Shown piece after piece: positions 1 to 12,900 of a stretch of DNA of 46,134 nucleotides (within the stretch, counting starts at the first letter, position 1; every line of letters starts with the position of its first letter). The stretch is from Sistotremastrum niveocremeum HHB9708 (Eukaryota > Basidiomycota > Agaricomycetes > Sistotremastrales > Sistotremastraceae). Where the stretch lies: positions 1 to 46,134 of the forward strand of contig KV419475.1 in the NCBI GenBank assembly GCA_001630475.1. The letters are read 5' to 3'. The translations under genes were made by a program, and so were the position numbers. The notes below the pieces were generated by a model, which was not told the origin of the DNA, did not search any database, and was given only the letters and a program-made list of their open reading frames with translations.

Positions 1-3000
1 ATGGAAGACGTGGAGGAAGAAGTAGACGTGGGAGACGTTGAAGAAGGGGTGAATCTTGCTGAGTCTGCGGTACGGCATAGCTCCGCGAGAGAAGGTATAA
101 CTCAAAGCGTGAGTCTCACATTCGCGTCTCGGATAAATATCTCAACAATTGGGGCATCCTAGAATACCTTTCTATCGTCCAAGATCGAGAAAGACGTCGG
201 TATTGAAAAGGAAAAGGTGGAAGAAGAGCAAAATGAAGAAGAGATCGAAGACTTGGAAGAAGAGGAAAACATTGAAGATGTGGAAGGCGGGGTGCATCAT
301 ATTGAGTCTGCGCAACACCAGAGCTCCGAGCCCCTTGATTCTGCCCCACAGACAGCAGTCCTTGTGAGCGCAGGAAGTGTGTGTACAGGGCTTTTGACTA
401 ATCTTTTTTTTATTGCAGGCACATCGGCTCGCAGAGAATGAGACTACGAGCGTCGTGCCGAGTCGACTCAATGACGATTATGTTGATGACACTGCCGATA
501 ACGACTTCCAAGGCGTACGGCTGATCTTTTTCTCAGCCCTCCATTAGACTAATATTGGTCTTCTCAGCCGGCACATTTTGCTGACCTATACGAAGTCGAA
601 GATCTTCGTAACCATGCCCCCATGGACACGTTGTTGACCCCGACGAGCGCGAAAAATCGAGTGCATCTGCCTGGCTCTGTAGTCACCCCAGCCGTGGAGA
701 TATATGTGCGCAACCTCCATTTCCTTTCAATCCAAGACTGAAAGACTGATGAACACTAGCAGACGGATACATCAATGGGTGGTGGCATTCCGATACCCAA
801 TGCGAATACAGAGCCGATTAACAAACCTCGGAGATTCCTCACACTCGCCGAGAAATTGAAGAGGCACAGGCATAGAGTCTCGATCAAGACCCAACTGACC
901 TCGGCAGACGCATTTCGACATGCCAAAGACGCTCGTCGCAAAAAGCTAGCTCGCATCTCATCTCGTGCTATTCGGAGCGAAGATCCCGCCCTTCAACATG
1001 AGGCTCCCGCTCGTCAAAGTAAAGCTTCGGATACCATGGACACGGAGTCTGTTGACCCGCCTCTGCCTGAGCGTGCATCTCCGATCAACTCCCTCATCTT
1101 ATTCCCTTTCGAAGGCGTTCCTGAACTCAATTCCCATGCACAGAAAGAAATCGCAATGGATGAGACAGTGCGAGACTTTTGGACCTGATGCGTATCAATA
1201 CCTAACCTTTATTTTAGGGAAGTTATATTCTGTCTGACATTCGGGACGTACTCGTCCAATCTCCCGTGGATGATGAGCAACCTGTGCGCGAGTCGGTAGG
1301 ATCCATTATTATCTGCCTTGCGTTAGGCCTGAGCAGACTTGTAACAGTCATCCGAGGACGAACCTGGAGAATCTATCGGGGCTCGCTTAGCGAGAAAACG
1401 TCAATTTCCAACGGTGGAGCTTAATCAAAGACGAGCTTTATTTCACACTGCAGTCAAAGACATCCAACGGCCGAGTGTCTCTCCCTTTCCAAGCGTCTCG
1501 CCCCCGAACGTAAGAATGCATGGCTTTCTTTACGTCTCAGCGTTTGATCTGTGTCTCAGTCAATTCAGGTGATGGATTGGAAGGCAGATACCAATATCAT
1601 TCCGCAACCCGCCCCCGCCGCCGAGGAGCTTGTGACACCAGTAGTCAATCGATCGCCTTCTGTAATTGAATGTTACAGGCTGATTTCATCTTGCAAGCTC
1701 ATTTCATCGATAGGCGTCATCCTCACAAGAACCCCTTCCTCCGAGACATCCCCGTTTCATCGATCTGTTGCAACCCTCTCGAAAGCGCAAATCCACGCCG
1801 TCTCGCAAGTCATCTTGGCTCGATAACGCCGTCTATGAGCCTGATCAAACCCCTGACTCTTCCGTTCGCATCAATAATGGTCTATCTCAAGGCTCTAGTC
1901 CTTCTCAAACAGCTCTGGTAGAAGGGCCGCTCCTTAACGTTGTCTCAGATGCGATGGAATCGCATACGCCTGCGTCAAACTCTTCGGCCTACACAGCATC
2001 TGTTGATCAGATTCCACAAGATTATAACATGAATGACGAGACGCCATTTTTCGACAACAGTGCTCCTCATTTCAATGACGTATGGAGCCTTTCAAACCGC
2101 TGGCTCAGTCGCTGATGGATTGCAGGTTCAGGAACCAGCAGCGCAAGAACCAGAAGATCAAGGACCGGAAGCATCGGCACCAGACATGCAAGAACCAGAA
2201 GAGGCAAGGTTTCAAGAACCAGAGCTGCGAGAACCAGAAAGGCAAGAATCGACATCGCGCAATCTCCAATCACAGAAATCAGTCCAGCAAGAAGAAGAAC
2301 TTCGACAGGCAGCCATATCACCAAATAACCCCCCTCCTCAAGGTTCGCTTCCGATAGACCTCGGGGTACCTGTTCTGAATGATATTTGGCCGCAGAGTCC
2401 CTCCCAAGATTGGCTGAACAGACGAGCTCCTCGTTCGCCCGAGACGAACTGCCTTCGTCATCGTCATCGTCCCGTCCGCCGCGCAAGGCAAGTTGCCTGT
2501 CTCATTTTTTCCCGCTTACTGATGTATGCACAGGTGGTTTATGCCACCAGGGAAGCTCTCAATGAAGCTACAGAACTCATCCAAGGCGACATTCACGCCC
2601 TGGGCGAGCGCACAGGCCAGATCCTGTCCCTCATGCAACAGCATATCGTCGCGCAGCCCATGCAATCTCATCCTGGCGACACAAGCTCAGTTACTGAGCC
2701 TAGCCCGCCGCGTTCACGGGCTGTTCCCGTTCCCCGAGCAGAGGAGACAAATAGTCTAGCGGTATGGGCCCCAAACATCTGACACCCCGTCTTCCATGTT
2801 GATCACTCGTATAGGCAAAATCGCGAGATGTCATGGCTTCTCTCCTAGGCCAAGAAAATTCTTATGATGAGCTACCTCCTCCAGTCACTCAAGCGACCCT
2901 CGCCGCGTTCGAGCGGGCCGAAGTCAGAGGGCCAACATGTGAAAAATTCGTTCTGGATTATCAAGGTGGCCGATCCAGTCATTGGAATCGCATGGCCTTG

Positions 3001-3839
3001 CTTGAGTTTCTAGCGAAATTCAAGGAGGTTCACCCGACGCTCTGCGACACTAAGAACCAGGTCACTGCTATCACGCGACAGTACTGGGTGCGAATCGACT
3101 CGATGATGAAGAAATGCCGCGACTCGCACGTAAATAACAATTCTCGGAACTCCCGGGCTCAGCGACGGAGAAATGTGAGTTCGTTTCTGTTTAGCGACTT
3201 GAAGTACTTGACTAGATCTACTTCTCAGCTTGCAGAACAGCGAAGGGCAGCTGCATCTTTCGTGGCGGATCAAGGCCGAATCGAAGAAATGAAGCCCATT
3301 GTAAACCTTTTCGATAAATATGGTAACGAACTGGTTTCTGGCGACGAGTCTGACCACGAGTTTCCCGCCAAAGAACGTCCGAAACATCGCTACAAGATCG
3401 TGAGGCTGGCGTGGCGCTCAGAAGATCTTACACGGATGTCGCGGTTCCTGGATCAAGTCCATTGCGCAAACAAATTCAATGAAGATGGGCGTAGTAAACG
3501 TGGTTCAGCAAGCCGTAACAGGGTTCCCTCTCGCCTCGTAAACAAGTCTCCCCCTCCCCGCGGTCTGGCAGACGAAGTCACCGCCGCAGTTGCAGAGAGC
3601 CATCGTTCTGTGACCTTGGCTGCCACTACATCAACTCAAGATGGCACAATGTCAATGAAATTGAGTCTGACAGAGGGAATGCAAGAGTGCGGTCGTTTCG
3701 GCTATCCTTATCATGTGTATTAACAAAGCCTTTAAACAGATTCCTACAAAGCCTCCAGTCCAGACGAACTTCTCAGGGGTCATCAGCTCCAGTCGAGGGT
3801 ACGGAAGAAGAAGGAGGCGAAGAAAGACCTTGGGTCTGA
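1..3839 (+). CDS. Large multi-exon protein of unknown function (5' end outside window)
   Basis: I do not recognise this gene. Consecutive exons stay in one frame with GT..AG introns. Exons: 1-108, 163-363, 419-514, 568-705, 763-1167, 1218-1295, 1348-1509, 1560-1661, 1714-2079, 2126-2761, 2815-3174, 3229-3686 and 3740-3839, ending in TGA; about 1,069 residues. An optional 42-bp intron near 2482-2535 keeps the frame. The N-terminus is very acidic (runs of E and D). A middle part holds QEPE-type repeats. The C-terminal third is a folded-looking, basic region (LLEFLAKFKEVHP, RQYWVRIDSM, LAWRSEDLTRMSRFLDQVH) with an acidic tail ending EERPWV. Proteins with a similar WRSEDLT-like C-terminal region are, from memory, numerous in agaricomycetes. 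The ATG at base 1 is probably an internal methionine, because the frame is open to the window edge. Confidence 0.6.
2126..2260 (+). repeat. Degenerate QEP(E) codon repeat inside the large gene
   Basis: About ten imperfect copies of CAAGAACCAGAA-like units encode QEPAAQEPEDQGPEA...QEPEEARFQEPELREPERQE. The unit is 3-5 codons and irregular. It is in frame with the flanking exon, so it is a low-complexity segment of the protein and not a noncoding satellite. Confidence 0.7.
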
Positions 3840-4014
3840 ATTATCTAGTGTTGCTTCCATGGGACTTTGCATGCAGTGGACTATACATAACATATATTGA
3901 TAACAGTATTTTGAGCAGGCTTTATATATTATATCGCTCATATGATTCATAGATACCAGCTTCAGCAGTCTCCGAACTCTCCACGGCATTCGGATTGATG
4001 CTTGGAGATCAAAT

Positions 4015-4913
4015 CTAAACCACTCCCAGACTTGCAGGGACAAATCCTCCTCCGTTCTCGCCGCGATGTTCTGAATGCCGACCGCGTACGCGTGGAGCGG
4101 CATATGTGCATTCATGGTTTCCAAAGATGCATCGTCTGAACACAACCTAAGTTGGAATTCACAGTAGAGTCAAAGAAAAACGTACAGGCAGCCCCGGCTG
4201 TCACCCACTTCGCAGCGCTTTTTTGCAGCTCTGCATGAAGTACACGCCACTTTGCCGCGCGGCTCTGAGCGTATTCGCGTCCGGTTGGAACCTCTTTTTT
4301 TTTGGCCATAATTTTTGATATTGGCAGGCGCATGCGATGCTGGACGATAAGGATCTTGGAAATCGTCGTGCCCGCAATCGGCCGTTTGTAACACCAGGTG
4401 ATGGTGATGAGGGTCGTATGTTGAGTCCGAGGAGCTATCCTGCGACTCAGATTCAGAGTCATCCCATGGTTCCATGGGATTGCTGTCCGAGAAAGACCAT
4501 GATACGGTCTGCGTATCTTGCTTGTCGTCGATTGGTACAGTATGACTGTAGGAAGAGCCTCCATTCAAGGAGTCCTGTGTAGCCAACGTAAAAAGGTCTT
4601 CTGACACCGACGTCCAATGCTGAGATGGCCCATAGTCAGGGAACGGAGGTTCCCAGTCAGGCATGCGTATGAGAGGGGCTGTCCATTCTGCGGACTCGAA
4701 GTTTAGGGGAGAGAAGTCCGTGGAAGGAGCTGGCGCTTCTGGGCGATCTATGTGTGAGAAGGGAAGTATTGGTACAGGTCGGAGGGGAATAGGATGGGAC
4801 AGAGGGATCTGGTTATCCACCCGGTTGTCGGGACAGCGCGGTGTTTCGGAGCCAAAAGAGACGACCATGGTCGAGTTATCTCGACTTGAATCAAAATGCT
4901 CCATGTTCCGCAC
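4015..4913 (-). CDS. Small Zn2Cys6 (fungal C6) transcription factor with C-terminal zinc cluster
   Basis: Exon 1 is 4913-4186 and exon 2 is 4135-4015, split by a 50-bp intron (GTACGT...TTCAG) placed inside the zinc cluster; 282 residues. Splicing gives CTSCRAAKKRC at residues 224-234 and then GCLRCIFGNHEC, i.e. C-x2-C-x6-C-x7-C-x2-C-x6-C, the exact spacing of the Gal4-type binuclear cluster that binds DNA in the nucleus. The intron end is chosen by this motif: the nearer AG at 4147 would keep only five cysteines. Residues 1-220 are rich in S, P, D and E (an EPWDDSESESQDSSSD stretch) and could act as a transactivation segment. No middle-homology domain or coiled coil follows the cluster, only a short basic tail. 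An internal ATG at 4904 is an alternative start. It converges with the gene ending at 3839. Confidence 0.8.
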
Positions 4914-4917
4914 CTAA

Positions 4918-6946
4918 TTTGGAACAGAGCTTGTCGGGAGACAAGGACTAGTAGTGAGAACTGAGGGCCAATGTTCGTGGTCGTGTCCTGACCTATGGCG
5001 GATTTCAATATCCTTTTTGGGTGACTGCTATATATGGTTTACTTAGCCGCTTACGATACATATGGGGCACCGAAGCAAGCGTCACAAAGTTAGCCGCAAT
5101 GTACTGCTACTTCATGATCTGGATCACTGCAGTATGGATGGGAAGCTGAATTGATGCTTGCCATGGCGGACACCTCCATGCTCTCGAGCGTACTCTCGTT
5201 TCCTCCGATTCCACACTATCTGGCGTCCATGGACCAGCATGGTCGCGAAAACAAGAGCGGCGCAAAATTCCAATATCGTCGACAATGTCTTGAATTTCGT
5301 TAACACCAGTACGTGATATGTATGCTGAATGCAGCATCAGACTTATCGTACCGCATCACAGGTTTGACAAAGGCCCGCGTCCACGGCACATTATGTATAC
5401 TATATTTTGACGGCATCCACTATTCTATGCATCGAACCCATCAACATTCACTGGAGCGCGATTACAGACGAGGGGAGCTGAGGGACAGATCTATTGCACC
5501 GCCATGAAAGGTGTGAGTGTGATTTAAGCAACTTAAAATCCCATACATGTATACAGCTAGAGCCGTCCTCCAAAAAATTATCGTTGTGAGCGTGTCGTCC
5601 ACTTGTAATTGACCACTTTCTCTCAAAGAGAACACAGGGACGCACATATCGTAATCCCACCTCGACAGCCCTGCATCCTTGTCAGGATCAAGTCACCCGA
5701 CCTCCTGAGGCCCGCCGGAGTGGCCGCTCTGCACGATATGCACGAACGCCCGATAGATCTCGCGCTCTCACCTTGAGTCTAAATGACACCTTTCGACTAC
5801 CGCTCTTACATATCCTTGGAAATTTTGCCGGTTCTGAAAGTGAGACATTTGAAGAGGACTGGATGCTGAACTGAGCAGGATGCGACTCAACAATGAGAGC
5901 GCTGTGGCGACATCTCTGGTCACCATGGCATGCATTGATTATGGATCCTGATTTGCCATGCCCGCAGGCCTCGCACCAGCAGTGCCGTCAATTTCTTTCC
6001 CAAATGAGCAATGCCTATATTGTGGTTCGTCATGAAACCCTCCTGGCCTCTGCTTCGGTTAATCCAACGCAGTCATATCACTCATATGACCGAGCTCTGA
6101 ATCCGCCATGCCTGTCAGGGCTAGCCGTTGGCCCGTTGCAGGGAGTAACTGCATGGAGACACCTTTCTCAGTCCATCTGCGTTACTAGCCAGCAGTATTG
6201 TTATTGTCTTCGTTGTACTGTAGTGGGTATCGCGAATAGATTCCATGATCAAGTCCATGACTAGAAAGCCTCGGCTCCGCCGAGCTAAACCTTGCTCGCT
6301 TGTAAGAGTCAGAGGATCAGGCATCATAATTAGTGTGCTATCTACAACCTTTCACAATTCCCAGATTCAAAGTCCGGAGGCTTTCGAATCATTGTTTTGG
6401 AACGATACTGCATCATTCACTCCAGACCAGAATATATTCTACATCTACATCTACCGTCGGAGTGTTGTCCAGTCGTCATTCATTTGAGCACCGCTGCGCG
6501 CTGCTCAAATGCCTGACGGTCCTGGGTCCTGGTGTTGGGGCTCGGTTATTATTGGGTGGACCCAAAGTAATATTTATCAAATGAGGAGGTTTCAGAGGTG
6601 AATATGAGCGTGGACGATTGCGACGCAGGAATAATTTATTTTAAATAATATTTGTACATAATACATCGGAGATAGAAGCGCTAATAGCCGGTTGGTCAGG
6701 AACTGGAGCCATTGTGGTCCGGCCAGTAACAACCTTGCAAGCAAGGTAATCTTCAGCTGCATCACAGCCTCGGCACGCTATTCCGAGTCTCGGCAACGAC
6801 TCGTACCGAACCGTATCATGGTCTACGACTCTACGCAGCCCGAGCGATGAACCAGAAAACAAGACCAACGCCAGAATCGGCAGGTCTTGAAACCCAACTT
6901 AACAACAGAGCCTTTGTTCTTCTTGCCCGATTTCGCATGCTACGCC
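4918..6946. other. Intergenic stretch, no supportable gene
   Basis: Short ORFs on both strands (for example 5107-5337 minus, 5893-6264 plus) show no recognisable domain and no splice-linked continuity. A frame open from 6887 leads into the next gene and may be its 5' leader. A TATA-rich patch lies at 6628-6660. I see nothing else here. Confidence 0.4.
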
Positions 6947-7863
6947 ATGCCAACCATGGGCCGGAAGACCCTGACAATCAGAGTCTTAAGTATCGACCGT
7001 AAGTCTCTTCCTCTGGTGACACTCATGCCTGGCCTCCTGTTCACCGTGAAATTCCCAGTCAGTCACAAGCAAGTAGGCTTGCCTCCTTACTCCATTCAAG
7101 CTTCCTCTGGCTCTTTCGTCAAACACGAAGAGAGACTCGTTCCGGATAAGCTACATGAGGCGTATGTCAACCGTTCTTTCCACTGAAATGCATCCTCATA
7201 TGCCCATGCTTTTTCTGCTCTCAGTGCAGCTCCAATCCAAACCATTCCCGAACCCATCCCCGAGAACATCCCCGGACACATCCCTGGAGAGTTGTCTACA
7301 TCAGTGCCCAACCCTATCGTTCAATCAGACGAGATCACAACCGCAGTAGAACGTGGAGAAACAGCACTGGGGGACAATAATCGGCCTCAGGTGCCCTCCA
7401 ATCGTCACAGCAAGACTTCCCGACGGTACATATCCCGTCTTCATCATCATCTATATATATTGTCTCATCATCCTGATGCAGCAGCCGAGGGGCATCAGCG
7501 CGAGAGCTGGTAGAAGAAGCGAAGCCTCAGAAGAAGTCCAGAAAGATGATCAATGTCGATACTCTACTCACATGGTGGGAGCTCGCTGGCGATCGAGCTC
7601 CTGAACCTCCGAAGATCGATCCTGGCCAGTTGAATGTCGCCGACATATATATGTATACTCACAAACCACGTGGGCCGGCGGTTCTTCATTTCTGGGTTGT
7701 TGTCCAGGACTCTAAGGGAGTTCGGTCTTGGCAAAAGACGGAGTTGTGTGCAGAGCATCCTATAGATCCGAAAAGGAGGCTGAAACTTCAGGGATCCGGA
7801 AAGCCTTATTGGACCACTCTCGGGACTATCCAGAATCATCCCAAGACGTTTTCGTTCGAATAG
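6947..7863 (+). CDS. Four-exon hypothetical protein (245 aa)
   Basis: Exons 6947-6998, 7059-7161, 7225-7425 and 7482-7863 join in phase to give 245 residues with no internal stop; each intron is 56-63 bp with GT..AG ends. I do not recognise the product. The N-terminal half is proline-rich, with a short repeated motif (IPEPIPENIPGHIPGE), and the middle is basic (RHSKTSRRRSRG, KPQKKSRK). The last exon encodes a conserved-looking block: VDTLLTWWELAGD, DIYMYTHKPRGPAVLHFWVVVQD and GKPYWTTLGTIQNHPKTFSFE. The frame is also open upstream to an ATG at 6887, which would add 20 residues. The gene converges on the minus-strand gene that ends at 8096. Confidence 0.55.
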
Positions 7864-8095
7864 TACTTCGAGTTGTGTTTTACGATGTGCTCAATAAGAT
7901 TCTTCGTCAACATTCGCGAGCTGCAAAAGCATCGGGCTAGTTATGCACTGATTCCACAAACAGGGGAAATTTCTCAAGATTTCCAGGGATATTTTGTACG
8001 ACATGTTGCTCAGGAGGGGACGGGGGACGCGTAGCGGTGCAGAAGACCCAGTAATCTCTATAATCAACAAGCTATTGGCAACAACGTTAACGTGC

Positions 8096-9596
8096 TCATT
8101 CATAATGCCACTCCATGCCTTCCAAAGCCATCGCACTATAATAGGAGCCCGATGACTCACTGATCCCGACGTCGGATTTCCTTCCGAAGGCAATGACTAC
8201 AATGACGGCCATAGCAAGGATATTCACGATGATCAGGGCCACGAAGTGGGCACGGCTCAGAGATACCACTTTCGGCGAGACCTTTGCATGACACTTTTTA
8301 GCATCGGTCCTCAGGCAATGAAGAAAGTCGTACTCTGCAAAGACTCGTGGGGATCTTCCGTTTAGCTAATTTCGCGGAGAGCTCACCGACCACTCGCTCC
8401 ATTTCTGTAGTCAAGGCGATAAATTCCGCAGAGAACGTTGGCGTATATCCTTGAGATAAAGACTCGCGAATATCAAGGACTGTACCGTGAATTCTATCCA
8501 GGGCTTCCGGAGCCGCAAGGCGAATAGTGGCCTCTGAGGTTTGAGAGTGTATCTGACGATATCAATGTAGATTCGTCGATAGTTATAATGTCCGACAGCA
8601 CTCACAACACTGGACAACTTCGCTGTCTGCGTGGAAGAATTCTCTTGTGTCCCAGTCGGAAGTGCGTCGCTGGTCTTCTTCGCAAAGACTTCGGCCAGCT
8701 GTGAAAGGCGATGTGCTAAACTGATCTGGCTCATCAAAATCGCCGAGACGTCGTCCTCTAAAGGTCCAAGCCTCCGGCACGAGTGCAATTGGCTGCAATC
8801 ATGGGACATAGTCGTAGAGGACACGGCATGTAGGGATGGGAGTGCGACCTTCAGCATCTCTTGGATTTCAGACATTCCCGACTGGAGGGAGTCAATCTGG
8901 CTCGATGGGACAGCACTGGCTACGGAAAAGAGGTCAGCTTTCGGCAGCATTGCTGGGTGAAGGACTGACAAGCAGAATGAGATGGTGTGTGCAGAAGAGG
9001 AACTGAACAGGTTATTGCCTCCAGCAACGCTATGATGTGTTTCTACAATCGTCAGCTTCCGATTATCGGCGATTCTGGGAATCACTTACATCATGCTTGA
9101 CCAGATCATCTATTCCCTTCGATATTCGTGTGAGAATGCGCCCCGAGGTCGTCTGTATATCGATATTCTCAAGCTTTACATAGAAGGACTCTTGGAGGTT
9201 GATAATGTCCATGCAAAGCTTGTGGAGATCCACGGAAGTGCGGCTCAAGTCCTTCTCCATGGTATTGAGGCGGTTATCCAGATGGTCGTGGAAGTCGCTC
9301 GACAGTTGACTCGTATCTTGCATCCTGAGGTCCCAGCGGGTTTCAATGTAGGTCCTGATATCGCGTATGGCGGAGAGGATGCTGCCATGGACTTGTTCGT
9401 CGTCTTTGACCGTATTCAATATAGTCTGAACGTTCAGAACGAGTTCCTTGAAGGACGAAGCTAGCTCTTCTGGCGTCGTGGATATGTTGGGCTCTGAGGC
9501 AGGGGTGAAATCATGGTGAGAAGATTCCGAAGTCGATAAACTCCCGAGTGACGCCAGCGCATCGGCGTGAAAATGAGATTCGTCGGGGGCGTCCAT
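8096..9596 (-). CDS. Coiled-coil protein with C-terminal transmembrane anchor (about 434 aa)
   Basis: Exons 9596-9090, 9042-9009, 8964-8606, 8552-8387 and 8334-8096 join in phase to 434 residues. The N-terminal two thirds are hydrophilic with long predicted helices in heptad-like pattern (LVLNVQTILNTVKDDEQ, HDHLDNRLNTMEKDLSR, MSEIQEMLKVALPSLHAV, RIHGTVLDIRESLSQG). Near the C-terminus one hydrophobic helix, AHFVALIIVNILAMAVIVVIAF, is followed by GRK and a short tail, so a single-pass anchor with the coiled-coil part cytosolic is likely. No enzyme motif is visible. The 34-nt second exon uses a weaker GTTCAG donor and is the least certain junction. The ORF is open upstream to 9845, but the ATG at 9596 begins the well-behaved sequence. 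Its start is divergent from the transposase gene at 9925. Confidence 0.6.
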
Positions 9597-9915
9597 GTTG
9601 ATAAGAATGTGGGCGATTTCTGTCAACTTGAACGCATCAAGTCGCTGTTTTCTGCCTGGCAACGACCAGCTATCTGCCGTCCTCCGAGATCCAATTGAGA
9701 ACAAGACTTGTATTGATATGATTGAAGTCTGCCATTCTAGCAGGTCGAACCACGTGGCCGTCGGTCTCGTGCCCGAAGCGTTCCGATCGTAACGTTGTGA
9801 CCCTAGCGCGCGTGGTGCCATCTTGAGCTGCGGAAATTCCTCCATCTAGTATAAGGCATATTCTAGCATAATGCGATAAATCTTTTCTATCTTCGTCTCT
9901 GTTTCTGCAGGCTTC

Positions 9916-12900
9916 CACTACGGAATGTCTCAACCCTTTGTGCGGTCGCCTCGCCTTGACAGACTGCTACGCGGTCGCGACCGCGTTGCCCATCTACAGC
10001 AAGAATTCGAGGACTTGCGTGCCGCATTCCACCATGACGCTGCCCTTGTCTTCGTTCAGCCATCAGATCCTGATGCACCATCTCCCTCTACTAGCTCTAT
10101 CGCACTATCCGAAACCCACGTACGAGCTCGAGAACAAGTGACGGGCAAGCTCCAGCTACAGGATACGCATCCATTCAACGTCAACTTCCATTCTTATGAG
10201 CAGAAACTCGTCCACATTCTCCTTGCTCTAGATGACATTTCCCATCACTTTAAAGAAGAGCTCACGATTGCAAAACGGGACAAGGTTGTGGCACAAGTTG
10301 AAGCCGAATGGATAAGGCTAGACGGTATTCGCAAAGAAGAATGGAGGAGGCAAACGCGACTCCGTCGAGAACTCGGCTCTGATTTGACCCGCCGAGATAA
10401 GATGAAGGTCTGCACGTTTGATACAGGTATTCAAATTTCCCATAGATCAATTTTGATCTTTCTCATCGTGCGTACCCAGCAAAATACTTGCATCATAGGG
10501 ACAGAAGGCCCAGTGATCCTGCCATCCTCGCCGCCTATCTACTGGCGGCTATCAAGTACCTCAACAACAACGATTCGCAAGCAGACTCAGGTCTGACCCT
10601 CGCGTTCGCAGACGTCATGCTGCAGCTCAGCAAGAGTACAAGCTCTCAAAAGACGAAGCCGAAGCTGCACGCCGAGCTTCCGGCTGACATTCGCTCTGTT
10701 CTGAAATCGTTAGATCTTGAGCCAGAGTTGATATCATATCTCTGTTGCCCTAAATGCTACAAACTGCACTCGCCAGATCGGAACAATTTGAGCAAGGAAG
10801 AGCCGCAAGTCTGTGAAGGCGTGGAATTGGGAGGCGACCGGTGTGGTACTGCTTTGGAAAAACCCAGAGTTGTGATCGACAAACTCCACCTTATTCCGCG
10901 CAGGACCTTTCACTATCACAGTCTACGACACCACATCGCGCGGCTTCTTTGTCGTCCGGGTTTCGAAACCCTGCTTGACGGTGATCCTTTCTCAAAACCC
11001 AACGATGGGAAGCTCAGAGATATCTGGGATGGCTCTGCTCTGCGGACTCTCAATGGACCCGACGGAAAACTCTTTTTCGGCGAGAAGCCAGAAGGAGAAA
11101 TCCGCCTGGCGTTTGACATTAGTGTCGACGGCTTCAATCCATATGGATCCAAAGAGGCAGGGAAACAAGTATCTGTTGGCGCCATATATATGGTCTGTTT
11201 AAATCTACCATATGAGGAACGATACCAACGAGACAATATGTTTCTCATCGGACTCATTCCAGGACCCGGGGAGCCGTCTCTCGATCAGATTAACCATCTT
11301 CTTGAGCCGCTCATAAACGATCTCCTCCTATTCTGGGAGCATGGCGTGCACTATAACCAGACCGCGATGTACCCTAAAGGTCGATTAGTACGCAGCGTTC
11401 TTGGTCCTGCCGTATGTGATATGGTGGCCTCACATCAAGTCGGCGGCTTCTCGTCTCATTCAGGAACACACTTTTGCCCTTCTTGTTTCCTACGCCTCGA
11501 GAATATCAATAACCTTGACATGAAGCGTTGGCCAAAACGTGACGACATTTCTCATCGTCTGATGGCTGAAGAGTGGAGAACAGCGAGTTCTGCAAAAGAC
11601 CGAAAAGAGTTGTGGGAGCAGAATGGTATCCGTGATACGCCGCTGCTTCGTCTCCCCTACTGGAAACCGACATCTTGGGTGCTCTTATGCACAATGCATG
11701 CATTCTTCTTGAACAATTTTAAACGGCACTGCCGGGTCGTTTGGGGCATGGATATCAAGTCAAAGGATGGTGATGGGCTTATGCCCGACCCCAATGACTT
11801 TGAGCAGGCTCCAACAAAGGCTCAGATTGCGAAAGGATGGCGAACCCTTCGATATTCCAAAGACAGCGCAGTTCAAAGGCTACCACGAAAACTTTTGATG
11901 TGGTTATGCTCAGAAATACGGCAGATTCCTGAACAACGTGAACGCAAAAAGAAAAGGCTATCGGCGATTTTGTTATCTTATGTGAGGTCGCGTTGTATCT
12001 GCCGTGTTGCCTTACTGATGTACATCCATCTCAGCGAAAGACATTGAACTGGCCAATGTCGCGTCACGATGAGGAACCCATTGACGACGAAGACGACGAA
12101 GACGACGAAGAGCAGCCATCGCCAGCAGAAGTACACTACGCCACAGTCGTTTATCAGTGGGAGCACTCGAAGAAGGGGATCAAATCGCTGAATGCAAGAA
12201 CCTTGCGAGAACTGTGCCGCCTGAAATTAGATGCGAGCGCCATCATTGGACTGAAAAGACTGACTGCGAAAGAGATGATTGGACTCTTGGATTCTGAAGT
12301 GAGCTCTTTTATTATATATCACTCCTTTCACACGTCTCTGACGTTCGTTAGCGTTACGCTTCTGGAATCGCCCATCAGGATGGGCGTGTGAAAATTCGTG
12401 ATGTAGAAAAGTGCAAGGAGGCTCGTGCTGCTAAAGCCAAAGATACCAAAGTGCTTGGCCAAAATGTCTTAACCGCTGTTCGTGATGACATAGCCAGGAC
12501 AAAATTGCCTTCTTGGATATCCCCAGCACCGAACAACCTTGGAAGCGCTGCTGCTGGCAAGCTCTCTGCAGATCAGTGGCGAATAACGTGCTCAGTCCAT
12601 CTTGTTGTTACCCTTGTCAGGCTTTGGGGCAGCCGACCAGCATCAGACCGGCACGCAAAAATGCTGAATAATTTCATGGATTTAGTCACAGCCACCAAAT
12701 TAGGCACTGCGCGAGAACTGTCCGAGTCGCGTATCCAGGAATTCGAGAACCATATGGTTCGCTACTTGCGAGAGATGCTCAACCTTTTCCCTCATGTTGG
12801 TGTAACCCCTAGCCAACACAATTCCCTTCACCTCCCTTCAATGTTTCGAAATTTTGGTCCCGCACACGGATTTAGTGCGTGGCATTACGAAAGGTGGAAC

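Noticed and set aside
1-162. ATG at base 1 as a true start codon and the first stop at 160 as gene end
   Set aside because: A GTGAGT..CTAG intron at 109-162 removes the stop and joins in phase to a related exon; the window cut makes the ATG uninformative.
4112-4146. Nearer AG acceptor (4147) for the zinc-cluster intron
   Set aside because: It would leave out the sixth cysteine; the acceptor at 4136 gives the exact C6 spacing.
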